NCBI GenBank assembly: GCA_009776565.1
Contig: WRNQ01000018.1
Coordinates: 6,699-16,034, forward strand
Source: Synergistaceae bacterium
GTDB taxonomy: Bacteria > Synergistota > Synergistia > Synergistales > Aminobacteriaceae
Direction: 5' to 3'
DNA length: 9,336 bases
Shown here: positions 1 through 7,764 of the stretch, piece after piece
How the letters are laid out: each line of letters starts with the position of its first letter
How positions within the stretch are numbered: position 1 is the stretch's first letter
The notes under the pieces: generated by a model
What the model was told of the DNA's origin: nothing
The model's input: the letters and a program-made list of their open reading frames with translations, nothing else
The model's database searches: none
Translations under genes and position numbers: made by a program

Positions 1-980
1 TATCCGGTAAGGTCGGGAATTGGGTGGGTCTTATCATCTTCAGGCATAGTGAGAATGGGAATCTGGGTTATTGAACCCATGCGCCCCTTCAGACGTCCAG
101 CGCGCTCATACATTGTGGCAAGGTCGGTGTAAAGGTATCCGGGGTATCCTCTGCGTCCGGGAACTTCCTTACGTGCGGCTGAAATTTCGCGCAAAGCTTC
201 GCAATAGTTTGTGAGGTCGGTCAAAATCACGACGACATGGATGCCATGCTCAAACGCAAGATACTCGGCAGCCGTAAGAGCAAGGCGCGGAGTTGTAATA
301 CGCTCAATAGCAGGGTCATCGGCCAGGTTGACAAACATTACGGTGCGCTCAAGCGCGCCTGTTTTACGAAAATCTTCCATGAAGAACGAAGCTTCTTCAA
401 AGGTTATTCCCATAGCAGCAAAAACTACCGCAAAATCGGCGTGGCCGCTTATGACAGTCGCCTGACGGGCTATTTGCGCAGCCATCCGGTTATGAGGAAG
501 TCCGCTTCCTGAAAATATCGGCAGTTTCTGACCGCGAACCATCGGGTTCATTCCATCGATTGTCGATATACCGGTTTGAATAAATTCGGACGGGTAATCG
601 CGGGAGTAGGGATTCATGGGGACGCCGTTAATGTCAAGGCGCGTTTCCGAGATTATCGGCGCGCCTCCGTCTATTGGAGCGCCGCGACCGTTAAAAACCC
701 GTCCGAGCATGTCGCGCGCAACAGGAATTGATAGCGTTTTTCCAATAAAACGGACTTTTGTCGAGTCGATGTCTATTCCGGAAGTTCCTTCAAATACCTG
801 AACAAGCGCGCGGTCCGATTCTATTTCCAATACTCGTCCTCTACGTATATCACCATTTCCGAGTTGAATTTCCACCAATTCGTCGAACATCACTGAAGTT
901 GTTTTTTCCACCATAATAAGCGGACCGGCCAACTCCGAAAGCGTTTGATACTCCTTGGGCAACATGTTTTTAAGCGGCAT
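1..980 (-). CDS. atpB: V/A-type ATPase subunit B (non-catalytic head subunit), C-terminal part beyond the left edge
   Basis: Subunit B (ntpB) alternates with subunit A in the A3B3 head and forms the non-catalytic side of the nucleotide sites. The frame is open from an ATG at 980 to the left edge, giving 326 complete codons of about 460 usual for the family. Visible order: N-terminal beta-barrel (about 1-80), then the nucleotide-binding domain. In place of a Walker A motif it has FSGSGLPHN (156-164), the degenerate P-loop normal for B subunits and not a lesion. Other family blocks are [25 protein letters not shown] sequence near 275-295 and [17 protein letters not shown] at 304-320. The start is supported by GGAGGTGA five bases upstream of the ATG, lying inside the last codons of subunit A. 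The two genes overlap by 11 nt, which suggests translational coupling and fits their 1:1 stoichiometry. The end of the gene is not in the window. Confidence 0.97.
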   Translation of the reverse strand, partial: MPLKNMLPKEYQTLSELAGPLIMVEKTTSVMFDELVEIQLGNGDIRRGRVLEIESDRALVQVFEGTSGIDIDSTKVRFIGKTLSIPVARDMLGRVFNGRGAPIDGGAPIISETRLDINGVPMNPYSRDYPSEFIQTGISTIDGMNPMVRGQKLPIFSGSGLPHNRMAAQIARQATVISGHADFAVVFAAMGITFEEASFFMEDFRKTGALERTVMFVNLADDPAIERITTPRLALTAAEYLAFEHGIHVVVILTDLTNYCEALREISAARKEVPGRRGYPGYLYTDLATMYERAGRLKGRMGSITQIPILTMPEDDKTHPIPDLTG

Positions 981-2766
981 TGCTTTCACCTCCAACAGTG
1001 AACAGGTCATTTATTTCTTTTTTGATTTGATCCTCTATTTTGTCAATATCGGAGATGTTCTTTTCCTCAAGATATCGCATACGAGCAATTGTTTCGCGTA
1101 TAGGAAGGTTAAACAGCTTATTGATGAGAGCGCCTTTTTTCAATGCTTCCATGCCAAGATTGTGGAATTTTATTATTGTACGCAGCATTTTGAACTGTTT
1201 ATCCATGGACGCATATGTATCAATCTCATGGAAAGCGTTCTGATGCAGGAAATCCTCTCTGATGGACTTTGCGGTTTCGAGCACCATACGTTCTTCGCGC
1301 GATAACGAGTCAATACCTACGAGACGCACAACTTCGTTAAGCTTATCCTCTTCCTCAAGAAGCGTCATTGCTTCTACACGCAGACCGCTCCATTCGTCAT
1401 CAAATTTTGCGTTCCAGAATTCATCCATCTTTTCTGTGTAAAGAGAATAACTCAATAGCCAATTTATAGCCGGAAAATGTCTCTGATACGCTAAATTTGC
1501 GTCCAGTCCCCAGAATACTTTTGCTACGCGCAAAGTATTTTGGCTTACCGGTTCCGATAAGTCTCCGCCCGGAGGCGAAACGGCGCCTATTGCACTGACG
1601 GAACCTTCGCGCCCATCCTTCCCAAGAACAACGCACCTGCCGGCTCGCTCATAGAACGATGCGACGCGGGTCCCCAGGTAAGCGGGGTAACCTTCCTCCC
1701 CCGGCATTTCTTCCAGCCTTCCGGACATCTCGCGCAAAGCTTCCGCCCAGCGGCTTGTCGAGTCGGCCATCAGAGCGACCGAATATCCCATATCTCTGTA
1801 ATACTCGGCTATGGTTATTCCCGTATATATGCTGGCTTCACGCGCAGCCACAGGCATATTTGAAGTATTTGCTATCAGTACGGTGCGTTTCATAAGAGGA
1901 TGACCGGTCTGCGGGTCGTCCAGTTCCGGGAATTCAATGAGAACGTCCGTCATCTCGTTTCCTCGTTCTCCGCAACCCACATACACAATTATCTGCGCTT
2001 GAGCCCATTTCGCCAGTTGGTGCTGAACCACAGTCTTGCCGGAGCCGAACGGACCGGGCACGCACGCCGTCCCTCCCATGGCTATCGGGAAGAATGTATC
2101 TATAATTCTTTGCCCCGTTGTAAGAGGCATATCCGGAGGAAGGCGCTTTGCTACCGGACGTCCGATACGGACAGGCCATCTTTGGATCATCTGGATTTTG
2201 TGAGTTTGCCCGTCATTCCCCTCTATTGCCGCTATAGTTTCCTCAACTGTGTATTCCCCTGACTTTATTTCCTTTATTACCCCATCCGCACCTTTGGGAA
2301 CCATTATCCTGTGTTCAACAACAACGGTTTCCTGGACAACTCCCAGAATATCGCCGGGAATCACTTTATCGCCCGCTTTTACTTTGGGGCTGAATTTCCA
2401 TTTCTTCTCGCGGTTTATGCTTGGAACATTTATTCCTCGCGTAATATACGGGCTTTTTGCAGCTTCTTCGATGAGTTCAAGAGGTCGTTGCACTCCGTCA
2501 TAAAACTGCTCTATCATCCCGGGACCTAATTCAACGCAAAGCGGCAGACCGGTTCCTATAACCGGCTCCCCAGGCATCAATCCCGAAGTCTCCTCATAAG
2601 CTTGAATTGACGCTGTGTCGCCTTTTAATTCTATTATTTCGCCGACCAGCCCCATATCTCCTATTCGAACGACATCGTACATGCTGGCGCCCAACATTCC
2701 CTTTGCTACCACGAGAGGACCTGAGATCCTTTCAATTACCCCTTTTACCGTTTTTTCTGCGGCCAC
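970..2766 (-). CDS. atpA: V/A-type ATPase subunit A (catalytic)
   Basis: Catalytic subunit (ntpA) that binds and hydrolyses or makes ATP in the cytosolic A3B3 head. Length 598 residues, normal for the family. Layout: N-terminal beta-barrel (about 1-75), the bulge or non-homologous insert typical of A-type subunits (about 110-195), nucleotide-binding domain (about 200-440) and C-terminal helical domain. Seen directly: Walker A GPFGSGKT at 238-245, the GERGNE loop with the likely catalytic glutamate at 267, [13 protein letters not shown] at 334-346, and the ATPase alpha/beta signature [10 protein letters not shown] at 432-441. The start is a GTG at 2766, placed six bases after GGAGGCGA; no upstream ATG competes. 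It follows subunit F after a 32-nt gap and its TAA overlaps the start of B. The last residues (VGGESNAA) look shaped by the ribosome site of B. No missing catalytic residue was noticed. Confidence 0.98.
   Translation of the reverse strand: MAAEKTVKGVIERISGPLVVAKGMLGASMYDVVRIGDMGLVGEIIELKGDTASIQAYEETSGLMPGEPVIGTGLPLCVELGPGMIEQFYDGVQRPLELIEEAAKSPYITRGINVPSINREKKWKFSPKVKAGDKVIPGDILGVVQETVVVEHRIMVPKGADGVIKEIKSGEYTVEETIAAIEGNDGQTHKIQMIQRWPVRIGRPVAKRLPPDMPLTTGQRIIDTFFPIAMGGTACVPGPFGSGKTVVQHQLAKWAQAQIIVYVGCGERGNEMTDVLIEFPELDDPQTGHPLMKRTVLIANTSNMPVAAREASIYTGITIAEYYRDMGYSVALMADSTSRWAEALREMSGRLEEMPGEEGYPAYLGTRVASFYERAGRCVVLGKDGREGSVSAIGAVSPPGGDLSEPVSQNTLRVAKVFWGLDANLAYQRHFPAINWLLSYSLYTEKMDEFWNAKFDDEWSGLRVEAMTLLEEEDKLNEVVRLVGIDSLSREERMVLETAKSIREDFLHQNAFHEIDTYASMDKQFKMLRTIIKFHNLGMEALKKGALINKLFNLPIRETIARMRYLEEKNISDIDKIEDQIKKEINDLFTVGGESNAA
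986..993 (-). promoter_or_regulatory. Ribosome binding site of subunit B, inside the end of subunit A
   Basis: GGAGGTGA on the minus strand lies five bases before the ATG at 980. It is made from the Gly-Gly-Glu codons near the end of subunit A (VGGESNAA). It decides the start of B over the later in-frame ATG at codon 6, which has no comparable site. Confidence 0.8.
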
Positions 2767-2772
2767 AATCTA

Positions 2773-2780
2773 TCGCCTCC
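2773..2780 (-). promoter_or_regulatory. Ribosome binding site of subunit A, supporting a GTG start
   Basis: GGAGGCGA sits six bases before GTG at 2766, in the 32-nt gap after subunit F. The site makes GTG the best initiation codon; the first conserved residues ([14 protein letters not shown]) follow directly. Confidence 0.7.
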
Positions 2781-2798
2781 AGATAATTATTTTTTTAA

Positions 2799-3137
2799 TC
2801 ACTTAACAGCGAATATATCCATACCAACAGCTTTTTCAACGCTGCTGCGTATGGCTTCAATTCCCGCCCCTTTTGAGCCGCGTATGCCCGGTATGGGAAC
2901 AGCGCTCACATTCCAATTATCGTTTATATCTTCAATTTTTTTCTTGAAGTTTATGAATAAATCCTCCTGTATGAAAACTACAGCGTAATTTTCAGCCGCC
3001 AATTTTTCGAGAAGCTCGGGGAATTTTTCGTACTCATCTTTCGGCAACACTACAGGTTTTATTCCTACAGCCTGAAACGGAAGCACCATCTCGTAATCTC
3101 CGATCGCCGCCATTGGCAAGTTTGCTTTATCCGACAT
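2799..3137 (-). CDS. atpF: V/A-type ATPase subunit F (central stalk)
   Basis: Small central-stalk subunit (NtpG in Enterococcus naming) that binds subunit D and tunes ATPase activity in the rotor shaft. Length 112 residues, within the usual 100-115. The sequence shows the Rossmann-like alternation of beta strands and helices expected of the family: an N-terminal strand (LPMAAIGDYEMVLPFQAVG), a middle strand AVVFIQEDL, and the diagnostic IPGIRGSKGAG near residues 83-93, followed by a C-terminal helix. It starts at ATG 3137 with a strong AAGGAGGT nine bases upstream, inside the end of subunit C (11-nt overlap), and ends with TGA. It must not be confused with F-type ATPase subunit b, which shares the atpF symbol. 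The assignment rests on the glycine-rich motif, the length and the operon position. Confidence 0.93.
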   Translation of the reverse strand: MSDKANLPMAAIGDYEMVLPFQAVGIKPVVLPKDEYEKFPELLEKLAAENYAVVFIQEDLFINFKKKIEDINDNWNVSAVPIPGIRGSKGAGIEAIRSSVEKAVGMDIFAVK

Positions 3138-4155
3138 GACGCAGCAACCTCCTTGCTGTTTCTCTATCCGTACCGTTTGCTACGGCAATAAGAGCTATTC
3201 GTAAGTTCCTGGCTTCGTTCTCTTTGGTACAAAGGTAATAAAGTACGTTGGCCGGAGAAAAAGTGTCATATTTAGCGCTGCTGAGTATTTTTACCGAAAA
3301 CTCGTCCAAAGACCGCTCCATATCAATTATCGTACTTTCTATGTCCGTTGACTCCTGAATTGACGAAAAAACGCCGCTCAGATTGCTTGCCGAAAGAAAG
3401 CGACCCCATCCTTCCACAGGCTCGGATAATATCTGAACAAAACGTTCGGGTGAAACGTTTCCGCCTTTGTGAATATACTTTAAAGCTTCCGTTGTTTCGG
3501 CGCCAATCCTTTTAAGTCTGTACAACGTGCGGAGATTTTCAGCGTCAATTTTTATCCTTACCCACTCCGAAACATGCGGCATTTCAAGAGATTCCGCCTT
3601 TTTCCTCATCACCTTAAAGAGCGCCGCGTCAAGCACCAGCTCCGTTTCCTGAAGATTATGCGACTCTTCCCACTTTGCAAGACATTTTGGAATGGCAAGG
3701 TCGAGCAAATGAGGTAAAAGTTTGTAATCTTCGCCCTCAATAGCAAGGATCAAATCGTCAGCCGGAATGCTCCCCAGATTGGAAAGAAGGTGATAAGAAC
3801 GCTCTCCTCCTTCTTTTACCTGAATATGGTTTTTTATAAGAGCCTTGACATTGTGATAATCGTAAGGTAAACGGCAAAGCGCAACTAAATCCGAATCGGG
3901 GACAAAAGATGTAATCTCATTGTAACAATTCAGCAATTCATTCTCCAAAAGCATGTCAAAATCTGACGGTGACTTCATATCGCCAAGACCGTGGGAATAA
4001 GAAGTTTCACCCAAAATTTTCAGCGCGCCTTCTAATTCTTCACAATCAATTATGCGCTGTAGAACTCCATCGTCTATCAGGCGGTTCTCCATCGCCCGGA
4101 GGCGGGAAACCACGTATACATATCCTGACGGGTGGTCCCGGTTAATGCCTGCCAA
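3127..4155 (-). CDS. atpC: V/A-type ATPase subunit C (central-stalk socket, homologue of eukaryotic subunit d)
   Basis: Subunit C forms a funnel that docks the central stalk (D-F) on the membrane K ring. The reading frame is open further up, to an ATG at 4227. I place the start at TTG 4155, because GGAGGTGA stands five bases upstream and because family similarity begins only at GYVYVVSRLRAMENRL. This gives 342 residues, close to the usual 330-350, and a 14-nt overlap with subunit E. The longer version would add 24 residues without family character and overlap E by 86 nt. Visible family blocks are DYHNVKALIKNHIQ, VRIKIDAENLRTLYRLKRIG and, near the C terminus, YLCTKENEARNLRIALIAVANG, the repeated helical elements of the subunit C/d fold. 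A TTG start can lower initiation, which would fit one copy per complex, but that is inference. Confidence 0.92.
   Translation of the reverse strand: MAGINRDHPSGYVYVVSRLRAMENRLIDDGVLQRIIDCEELEGALKILGETSYSHGLGDMKSPSDFDMLLENELLNCYNEITSFVPDSDLVALCRLPYDYHNVKALIKNHIQVKEGGERSYHLLSNLGSIPADDLILAIEGEDYKLLPHLLDLAIPKCLAKWEESHNLQETELVLDAALFKVMRKKAESLEMPHVSEWVRIKIDAENLRTLYRLKRIGAETTEALKYIHKGGNVSPERFVQILSEPVEGWGRFLSASNLSGVFSSIQESTDIESTIIDMERSLDEFSVKILSSAKYDTFSPANVLYYLCTKENEARNLRIALIAVANGTDRETARRLLRHVG
3147..3154 (-). promoter_or_regulatory. Ribosome binding site of subunit F, inside the end of subunit C
   Basis: AAGGAGGT lies nine bases before the ATG at 3137 and is formed by Arg-Arg codons near the C terminus of subunit C. 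It supports initiation within the 11-nt gene overlap. Confidence 0.75.
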
Positions 4156-4801
4156 CCGCCTCACCTCCCGGGTCCTTGCGACCTGGTTTAGCAGGAGCTT
4201 CCTGTGGTTTCGGTACAGTCTTCCCAAATAATTTCGTTACAACATCCGTTTCAATATCGTCGCGAATCGCTTTTACCAGCATTTCAAACGAACAGTTTGT
4301 GTCTATTCTTTCATTCTTCAGGACAAACCCGCCGCTTATCGGCAGCCTTTCGCCCGAAAGCGAAATCTGGGTGTTGTTTTTGGTATTGTAATCATTCAGC
4401 CAATCTTGAGTGATTTTCTTCTCGCTGCTGCCGATAAACATAACTTCTTTGCCGGTTTCAACAGCTTTTTCGAGAAGCTTGCGAACAAAGGCAAGATAAC
4501 GATCATCCGGCAGGTCGGCAAGAACAGAAACCGCCCCTTCAAAAGATTTTCCTATAAGATTTTGTTTTGTCCCAAGTTGAATACGGGCAACATCAAGATT
4601 TGCCACTATCTCTCGCCTGCGGAGTATCTCTGGGCGTTCTTTTTCAAAGCGTTCAGAATACAGTTTTTTTGTTTCTTCCACTTTTGTTGCTGTTTCTTCC
4701 TTCAAGCGGGCTGTTTCATTTTCTGCTTTTGCAAGAATGCTCTTTATTTCTTCCTGAGCCTCCGCTTCGATTTTTTTCTTTACTTTATCGGAGAGTCCCA
4801 T
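4142..4801 (-). CDS. atpE: V/A-type ATPase subunit E (peripheral stalk)
   Basis: Subunit E pairs with subunit H/G to form the peripheral stalks that hold the A3B3 head against rotation. The N-terminal half (about 1-105) is a long charged helix suited to a coiled coil (KVKKKIEAEAQEEIKSILAKA and onward). The C-terminal half is the globular domain that contacts the head, with the conserved SGGFVLKNERIDTNCSF stretch near residues 155-172. The body appears to end at LFG (191-193). After it comes an unusual 26-residue Pro/Lys/Gly-rich tail. The last codons of the tail carry the ribosome site and start of subunit C. The start is ATG 4801, with AGGTG eight bases upstream overlapping the TAG stop of subunit K. 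Length 219 is slightly above the usual 185-210. This is not the F-type c subunit, which also bears the symbol atpE. Confidence 0.92.
   Translation of the reverse strand: MGLSDKVKKKIEAEAQEEIKSILAKAENETARLKEETATKVEETKKLYSERFEKERPEILRRREIVANLDVARIQLGTKQNLIGKSFEGAVSVLADLPDDRYLAFVRKLLEKAVETGKEVMFIGSSEKKITQDWLNDYNTKNNTQISLSGERLPISGGFVLKNERIDTNCSFEMLVKAIRDDIETDVVTKLFGKTVPKPQEAPAKPGRKDPGGEAVGRH
4161..4168 (-). promoter_or_regulatory. Ribosome binding site that sets the TTG start of subunit C
   Basis: GGAGGTGA with a five-base spacer to TTG at 4155. The same eight bases and the same spacing precede subunit B. The site is encoded by Gly-Gly-Glu codons in the C-terminal tail of subunit E. Confidence 0.75.
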
Positions 4802-4812
4802 AATGTCTGCAC

Positions 4813-5289
4813 CTATAGTTGTATGAACGTAAGCATGATTATGCTCGTAAGCAGGGAAATGACAGCGTAGGTTTCAACCATCGCCGGAAGGACTATTGCC
4901 TTACCTAATTCCTCCGGCCTTTTTGCAATCATTTGAATGCTTGCAGCTGAAGTTTTCCCCTGCGCTATTGCCGAAAGCCAGCCGCCAAGCGCCATTGGAA
5001 GGCACGCCGCAAAAATTGCAAGTCCCTGCACCCATGTAACGTTAACGCTTTCTCCGCCAACAAGACCGATTTTTCCCAACACAATGAATGTGGTTATCAG
5101 TCCATAAATTCCCTGTGTTCCCGGAAGAGCCTGAAGCAGAAGGCAAAGTCCAAACTTGTCCGGCTGCTCTGTCATAACTCCGGCTGCGCTCTCACCCGCT
5201 ATTCCTATCCCAATAGCCGATCCCGACCCTGAAAGACCGGCTGCAAGGGCTGCGCCTATAAGTGACAACGAAATTCCTAAAAATTCCAT
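4813..5289 (-). CDS. atpK: V/A-type ATPase subunit K (membrane rotor proteolipid), probably Na+-binding
   Basis: Proteolipid that forms the rotating membrane ring (NtpK). At 158 residues it is a duplicated hairpin with four membrane helices, roughly 5-31, 47-72, 84-111 and 128-155, so it is the 16-kDa type and not the 8-kDa c subunit. The second hairpin has the ion-binding glutamate E139 in VETYA. The first hairpin has Q59 in LPGTQ at the equivalent place, so there is one carboxylate per four helices. L55, T58, Q59, Q110 (AQGK) and E139 correspond to the five Na+ ligands described for Enterococcus hirae NtpK, which points to a Na+ ring (sequence seen; coupling ion inferred). The start is ATG 5289 with AAGGGAGT eleven bases upstream, a longer spacer than elsewhere in the operon. 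The gene lies 33 nt after subunit I and 11 nt before subunit E. Confidence 0.97.
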   Translation of the reverse strand: MEFLGISLSLIGAALAAGLSGSGSAIGIGIAGESAAGVMTEQPDKFGLCLLLQALPGTQGIYGLITTFIVLGKIGLVGGESVNVTWVQGLAIFAACLPMALGGWLSAIAQGKTSAASIQMIAKRPEELGKAIVLPAMVETYAVISLLTSIIMLTFIQL

Positions 5290-5322
5290 ATCTGAAAAAC
5301 ACTCCCTTCAAAGTTAAAAAAA

Positions 5323-7347
5323 TTACTTTTCCGATATATTCACATATTTTGCGTTGCAGGAGAGCGGGTTGAACTCCCTTCCTCCGCCGGAATAAAACTT
5401 GTTGAAAAATTCTACATATTGCAGGCGCAACGAATGAACGAAAGCGCCAAGGACATTGATTGCCAAATTGAAGATATGCCCGCCTACCACTATTACGATA
5501 GCAATAAGCCAGCCCACGTAGGGAATACCGACCACAAGCCCTCCAAGCATGTTGATTACCATTGCTATCGCTGCTGAAGCAAGACCAAGCGCAAGAAGCC
5601 GACTGTAGCTCAATATGTCTCCAAGCCACGAGGTTGCGCCGTAAATAGCTAAAAATCCTGCTACGATTTTTGAAAAAATATTCTTTTTTTCCAACCCGGC
5701 ATGCCACATTATCACGAGCGCCCCAAAAACAGTTATACCCTGAAAAACCCCCATGAGTATGCGCGGCAGCGTTCCCGTTGAACATCCGGCTATTAAGATT
5801 ATTCCGCTTAGGAAAACAAGCCACGCAGCTTTATCAAAAAGCGCATCGACGTAATTCTCCTCCGCCCAAAGCTCTTTGAACGCCAGAATCATGCCGTAGA
5901 ATAAATGAATAACCCCAAACGCCAGCGATATTCCCAAAACCAACATTATGTTCTGCATTGGATCAAGCAACATAAAGGTTTCGCGAACAGCGTTCAGAGG
6001 TCTGAGGAACGGAACAACGGCAAACAGATCCCCAAAGAAACTTCCTGTGATTGCTCCATATACAAAAGTAGATACCGAAACAAACAGGAAAAGTTTTAAA
6101 AACTCTTTTATACCAACCGGTATCTTTTTATATTTTCTGAAAACAAAGAAAAGCAATCCCGCCATGACAACCGCATATCCCGCGTCGCCAAGGCACATTC
6201 CAAAAAATATAAAAAAGAAAGGAGCAATTTTAGGAGTTGGGTCAACTGCTCCATATTTGGGGGGTGAATAAAGTTTTGTCAGAGCCTCAAAAGGTAAGTT
6301 CCATTTTGTATTATTCATCAACGACGGAACATTGTCGTCCTTTGAAGGATCCGTCGCTTCGATAGAATAAAATCCAAGAGGTTCAAGCTTTGCTTCTATA
6401 TCCTTCAAGCCTGATTCGGGAATCCAAAAACGCGTCAAGATAACGCTGTCAGTGAATTCGCCGCTTGCAAACGCAGAAGCTCGCTCTTTAAGTATGCTCC
6501 AATGATCCACAAGTTTTCTGAAGATGTCAACATGCTCGTTGGCATATTTTACAACTTTCTCGTGTATAGACTTCTCCTCTTCACGTAATTTATTCTGCTT
6601 TTCCAAAAATTGCGCTATTTGCTCCGAAACGCTCCGCCGCATATCATCTTTTCGAAAATCAAGCTCGGATATCGTAAAATTGTTTTTCGAACCGATTTCC
6701 ATAACTTCGTTTTCACGTTCAGACGCGTACATCAGTACAGCCCAGACATCCCTATCCTTTTTCCCGGGAGGCGCAAGATAAATCTCACAATCGTCCCCCA
6801 CTTCTTTCAGGAGACTATCTTTCCACACTTCCGACTGGACTGTCGGCAAACTTCCGGTTATTGCCCGAAGCCTTCCAACTGAACCAAAAATATTCAGATC
6901 ATATGGAAAACCCGTCAAATTGCCAAGTATTGTCTTCATATTGTCCAAATGAGACATTTCTATTCTTATTGAAGACAGTTTTCTTTCGTAGCCCCGTACC
7001 ATTTCTGATTCTTCGGTGATATTGCATTTGCTTGCCATTTCAGCAAGCTCAAAAAGTGAATTGCCGGGTCTTTCCCCTAAAGCCCTTGCAATTCCTGACA
7101 CAGGGTCATTATAATATGGTTCTAAAAAACGTAATAAGAAACGTAATTCTGAAAGCTTGTTGTCACATTCTGAAACTTTTGCAGCTGCGGAAGATTTTGC
7201 TTTTGTTGCCGCAGCAGAGGTTTTGTCGTTCTCTTCATTTCCCGGAATTATTTCACAAACACCTGAACTTTGAAGCGTAAGCAGCACTTCATCCTGTATC
7301 GAATTGTGATAATAAAGAACCGCTTTTTTCAGCTTAGCTACTGGCAT
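5323..7347 (-). CDS. atpI: V/A-type ATPase subunit I (membrane stator, homologue of subunit a)
   Basis: Subunit I joins the peripheral stalks to the membrane and provides the two ion half-channels facing the K ring. Length 674 residues, in the normal range. Residues 1 to about 370 are cytosolic with coiled-coil stretches (about 55-75, 115-140 and 240-290). An Ala/Ser/Lys-rich patch at 42-58 is low in complexity. From about 375 the protein is membrane-embedded with seven or eight hydrophobic segments, beginning with FFFIFFGMCLGDAGYA (377-392). The family hallmarks are LSYSRLLALGLA with R583 and the terminal HSLRLQYVEFFNKFY with R641. These arginines are the expected partners of the rotor carboxylate. 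GGGREFNPL follows, as is usual in the family. The start at ATG 7347 overlaps the end of subunit H by 14 nt and has GAGGTGAT eight bases upstream. Confidence 0.97.
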   Translation of the reverse strand: MPVAKLKKAVLYYHNSIQDEVLLTLQSSGVCEIIPGNEENDKTSAAATKAKSSAAAKVSECDNKLSELRFLLRFLEPYYNDPVSGIARALGERPGNSLFELAEMASKCNITEESEMVRGYERKLSSIRIEMSHLDNMKTILGNLTGFPYDLNIFGSVGRLRAITGSLPTVQSEVWKDSLLKEVGDDCEIYLAPPGKKDRDVWAVLMYASERENEVMEIGSKNNFTISELDFRKDDMRRSVSEQIAQFLEKQNKLREEEKSIHEKVVKYANEHVDIFRKLVDHWSILKERASAFASGEFTDSVILTRFWIPESGLKDIEAKLEPLGFYSIEATDPSKDDNVPSLMNNTKWNLPFEALTKLYSPPKYGAVDPTPKIAPFFFIFFGMCLGDAGYAVVMAGLLFFVFRKYKKIPVGIKEFLKLFLFVSVSTFVYGAITGSFFGDLFAVVPFLRPLNAVRETFMLLDPMQNIMLVLGISLAFGVIHLFYGMILAFKELWAEENYVDALFDKAAWLVFLSGIILIAGCSTGTLPRILMGVFQGITVFGALVIMWHAGLEKKNIFSKIVAGFLAIYGATSWLGDILSYSRLLALGLASAAIAMVINMLGGLVVGIPYVGWLIAIVIVVGGHIFNLAINVLGAFVHSLRLQYVEFFNKFYSGGGREFNPLSCNAKYVNISEK

Positions 7348-7660
7348 ATCTAATCATCACCTCTTCCGCTATTGCCTTTGCCGCATCTGAAATCTTGCCC
7401 AGGTTAGAATCAAAAAAAGTCTTCGCCGCCGCTTCTCCTTTTGATACCAATTCAACAGCTTTAGCTTCAGCTTCTTTTTCCGAACTTGCAATTTTTGCTC
7501 TAAAATCACGCACAGCCGCCTGGCGAGCTTCTTTGATTTTATTTTCGGAACTTGAAATAGCTTCATTTAGCTTATGGGCGGCTTCAGCTTTTGCTTCTTT
7601 GATTTTCAGCGCAACACTTAATTCTGCTGCTTTTATTTCGTCGACAAGATTATCTGACAT
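7334..7660 (-). CDS. atpH: V/A-type ATPase subunit H (G-type peripheral stalk helix)
   Basis: First gene of the ATPase cluster. The product is a 108-residue, almost wholly helical, Ala/Glu/Lys-rich protein without hydrophobic segments. It is the expected partner of subunit E in the peripheral stalk (called H in archaea, G in Thermus, NtpF in Enterococcus). Heptad-like spacing of Ala and Leu/Ile between charged residues runs from about residue 5 to 85, for example EIKAAELSVALKIKEAKAEA. I start it at ATG 7660 because GGGGGTGA lies seven bases upstream. The open frame extends to a TTG at 7681, but that codon lies upstream of the ribosome site and would translate it. The sequence is low in complexity, so the call rests on composition, length and the position directly before subunit I, which is canonical. 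Confidence 0.88.
   Translation of the reverse strand: MSDNLVDEIKAAELSVALKIKEAKAEAAHKLNEAISSSENKIKEARQAAVRDFRAKIASSEKEAEAKAVELVSKGEAAAKTFFDSNLGKISDAAKAIAEEVMIRYASS
7356..7363 (-). promoter_or_regulatory. Ribosome binding site of subunit I, inside the end of subunit H
   Basis: GAGGTGAT stands eight bases before the ATG at 7347 and overlaps the Glu-Val-Met codons near the C terminus of subunit H. It is a close complement of the 16S rRNA tail and supports initiation in the 14-nt overlap. Confidence 0.7.
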
Positions 7661-7667
7661 CCTGTCT

Positions 7668-7675
7668 TCACCCCC
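7668..7675 (-). promoter_or_regulatory. Ribosome binding site that sets the ATG start of subunit H
   Basis: GGGGGTGA with a seven-base spacer to ATG 7660. It argues against the upstream in-frame TTG at 7681. Confidence 0.7.
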
Positions 7676-7739
7676 TTTCAAGCAATACAGATTTTTTTGA
7701 ATATAACATTATTTTAATGATTTTAGCATAATATTGTTA

Positions 7740-7763
7740 TTTATCGTTTGATAAAACGCTAAA
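7740..7763. promoter_or_regulatory. AT-rich inverted repeat in the intergenic region, possible operator or weak hairpin
   Basis: The arms TTTA-x-CGTTT and AAACG-x-TAAA flank a four-base centre, giving nine pairs with one mismatch. The sequence also contains a shifted perfect dyad, TTTATC-GTTT-GATAAA (7740-7755). There is no run of T after it on the minus strand, so it is not a convincing intrinsic terminator for the upstream gene. It sits at the predicted transcription start of the candidate promoter, where an operator would be effective. Function unknown. Confidence 0.3.
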
Positions 7764-7764
7764 C

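Noticed and set aside
487..515. Missing Walker A motif in subunit B as a possible inactivating mutation
   Set aside because: B subunits of V/A ATPases normally carry a degenerate loop such as SGSGLPHN and are non-catalytic.
955..1305. Open reading frames on the plus strand across subunit A (also near 1900-2262, 1659-1895 and 2249-2529)
   Set aside because: They lie opposite a strongly conserved ATPase gene, lack ribosome sites of note and have no recognisable domain.
4406..4870. Plus-strand 154-residue frame rich in Phe and Cys, suggesting a membrane protein
   Set aside because: It is the antisense of the Lys/Glu-rich coding sequence of subunit E, which yields Phe/Leu/Ser codons on the other strand. 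No other support.
5290..5322. T-rich run in the I to K gap as a terminator
   Set aside because: No GC-rich stem precedes it on the minus strand, and the operon continues with a ribosome site immediately afterwards.
5192..5824. Minus-strand 210-residue frame spanning the end of subunit I and the start of K
   Set aside because: It is an alternative frame of two conserved membrane proteins; its sequence has no family character and it has no suitable start context.
7661..7681. Longer subunit H starting with TTG at 7681
   Set aside because: The added codons cover the GGGGGTGA ribosome site that best serves the ATG at 7660.
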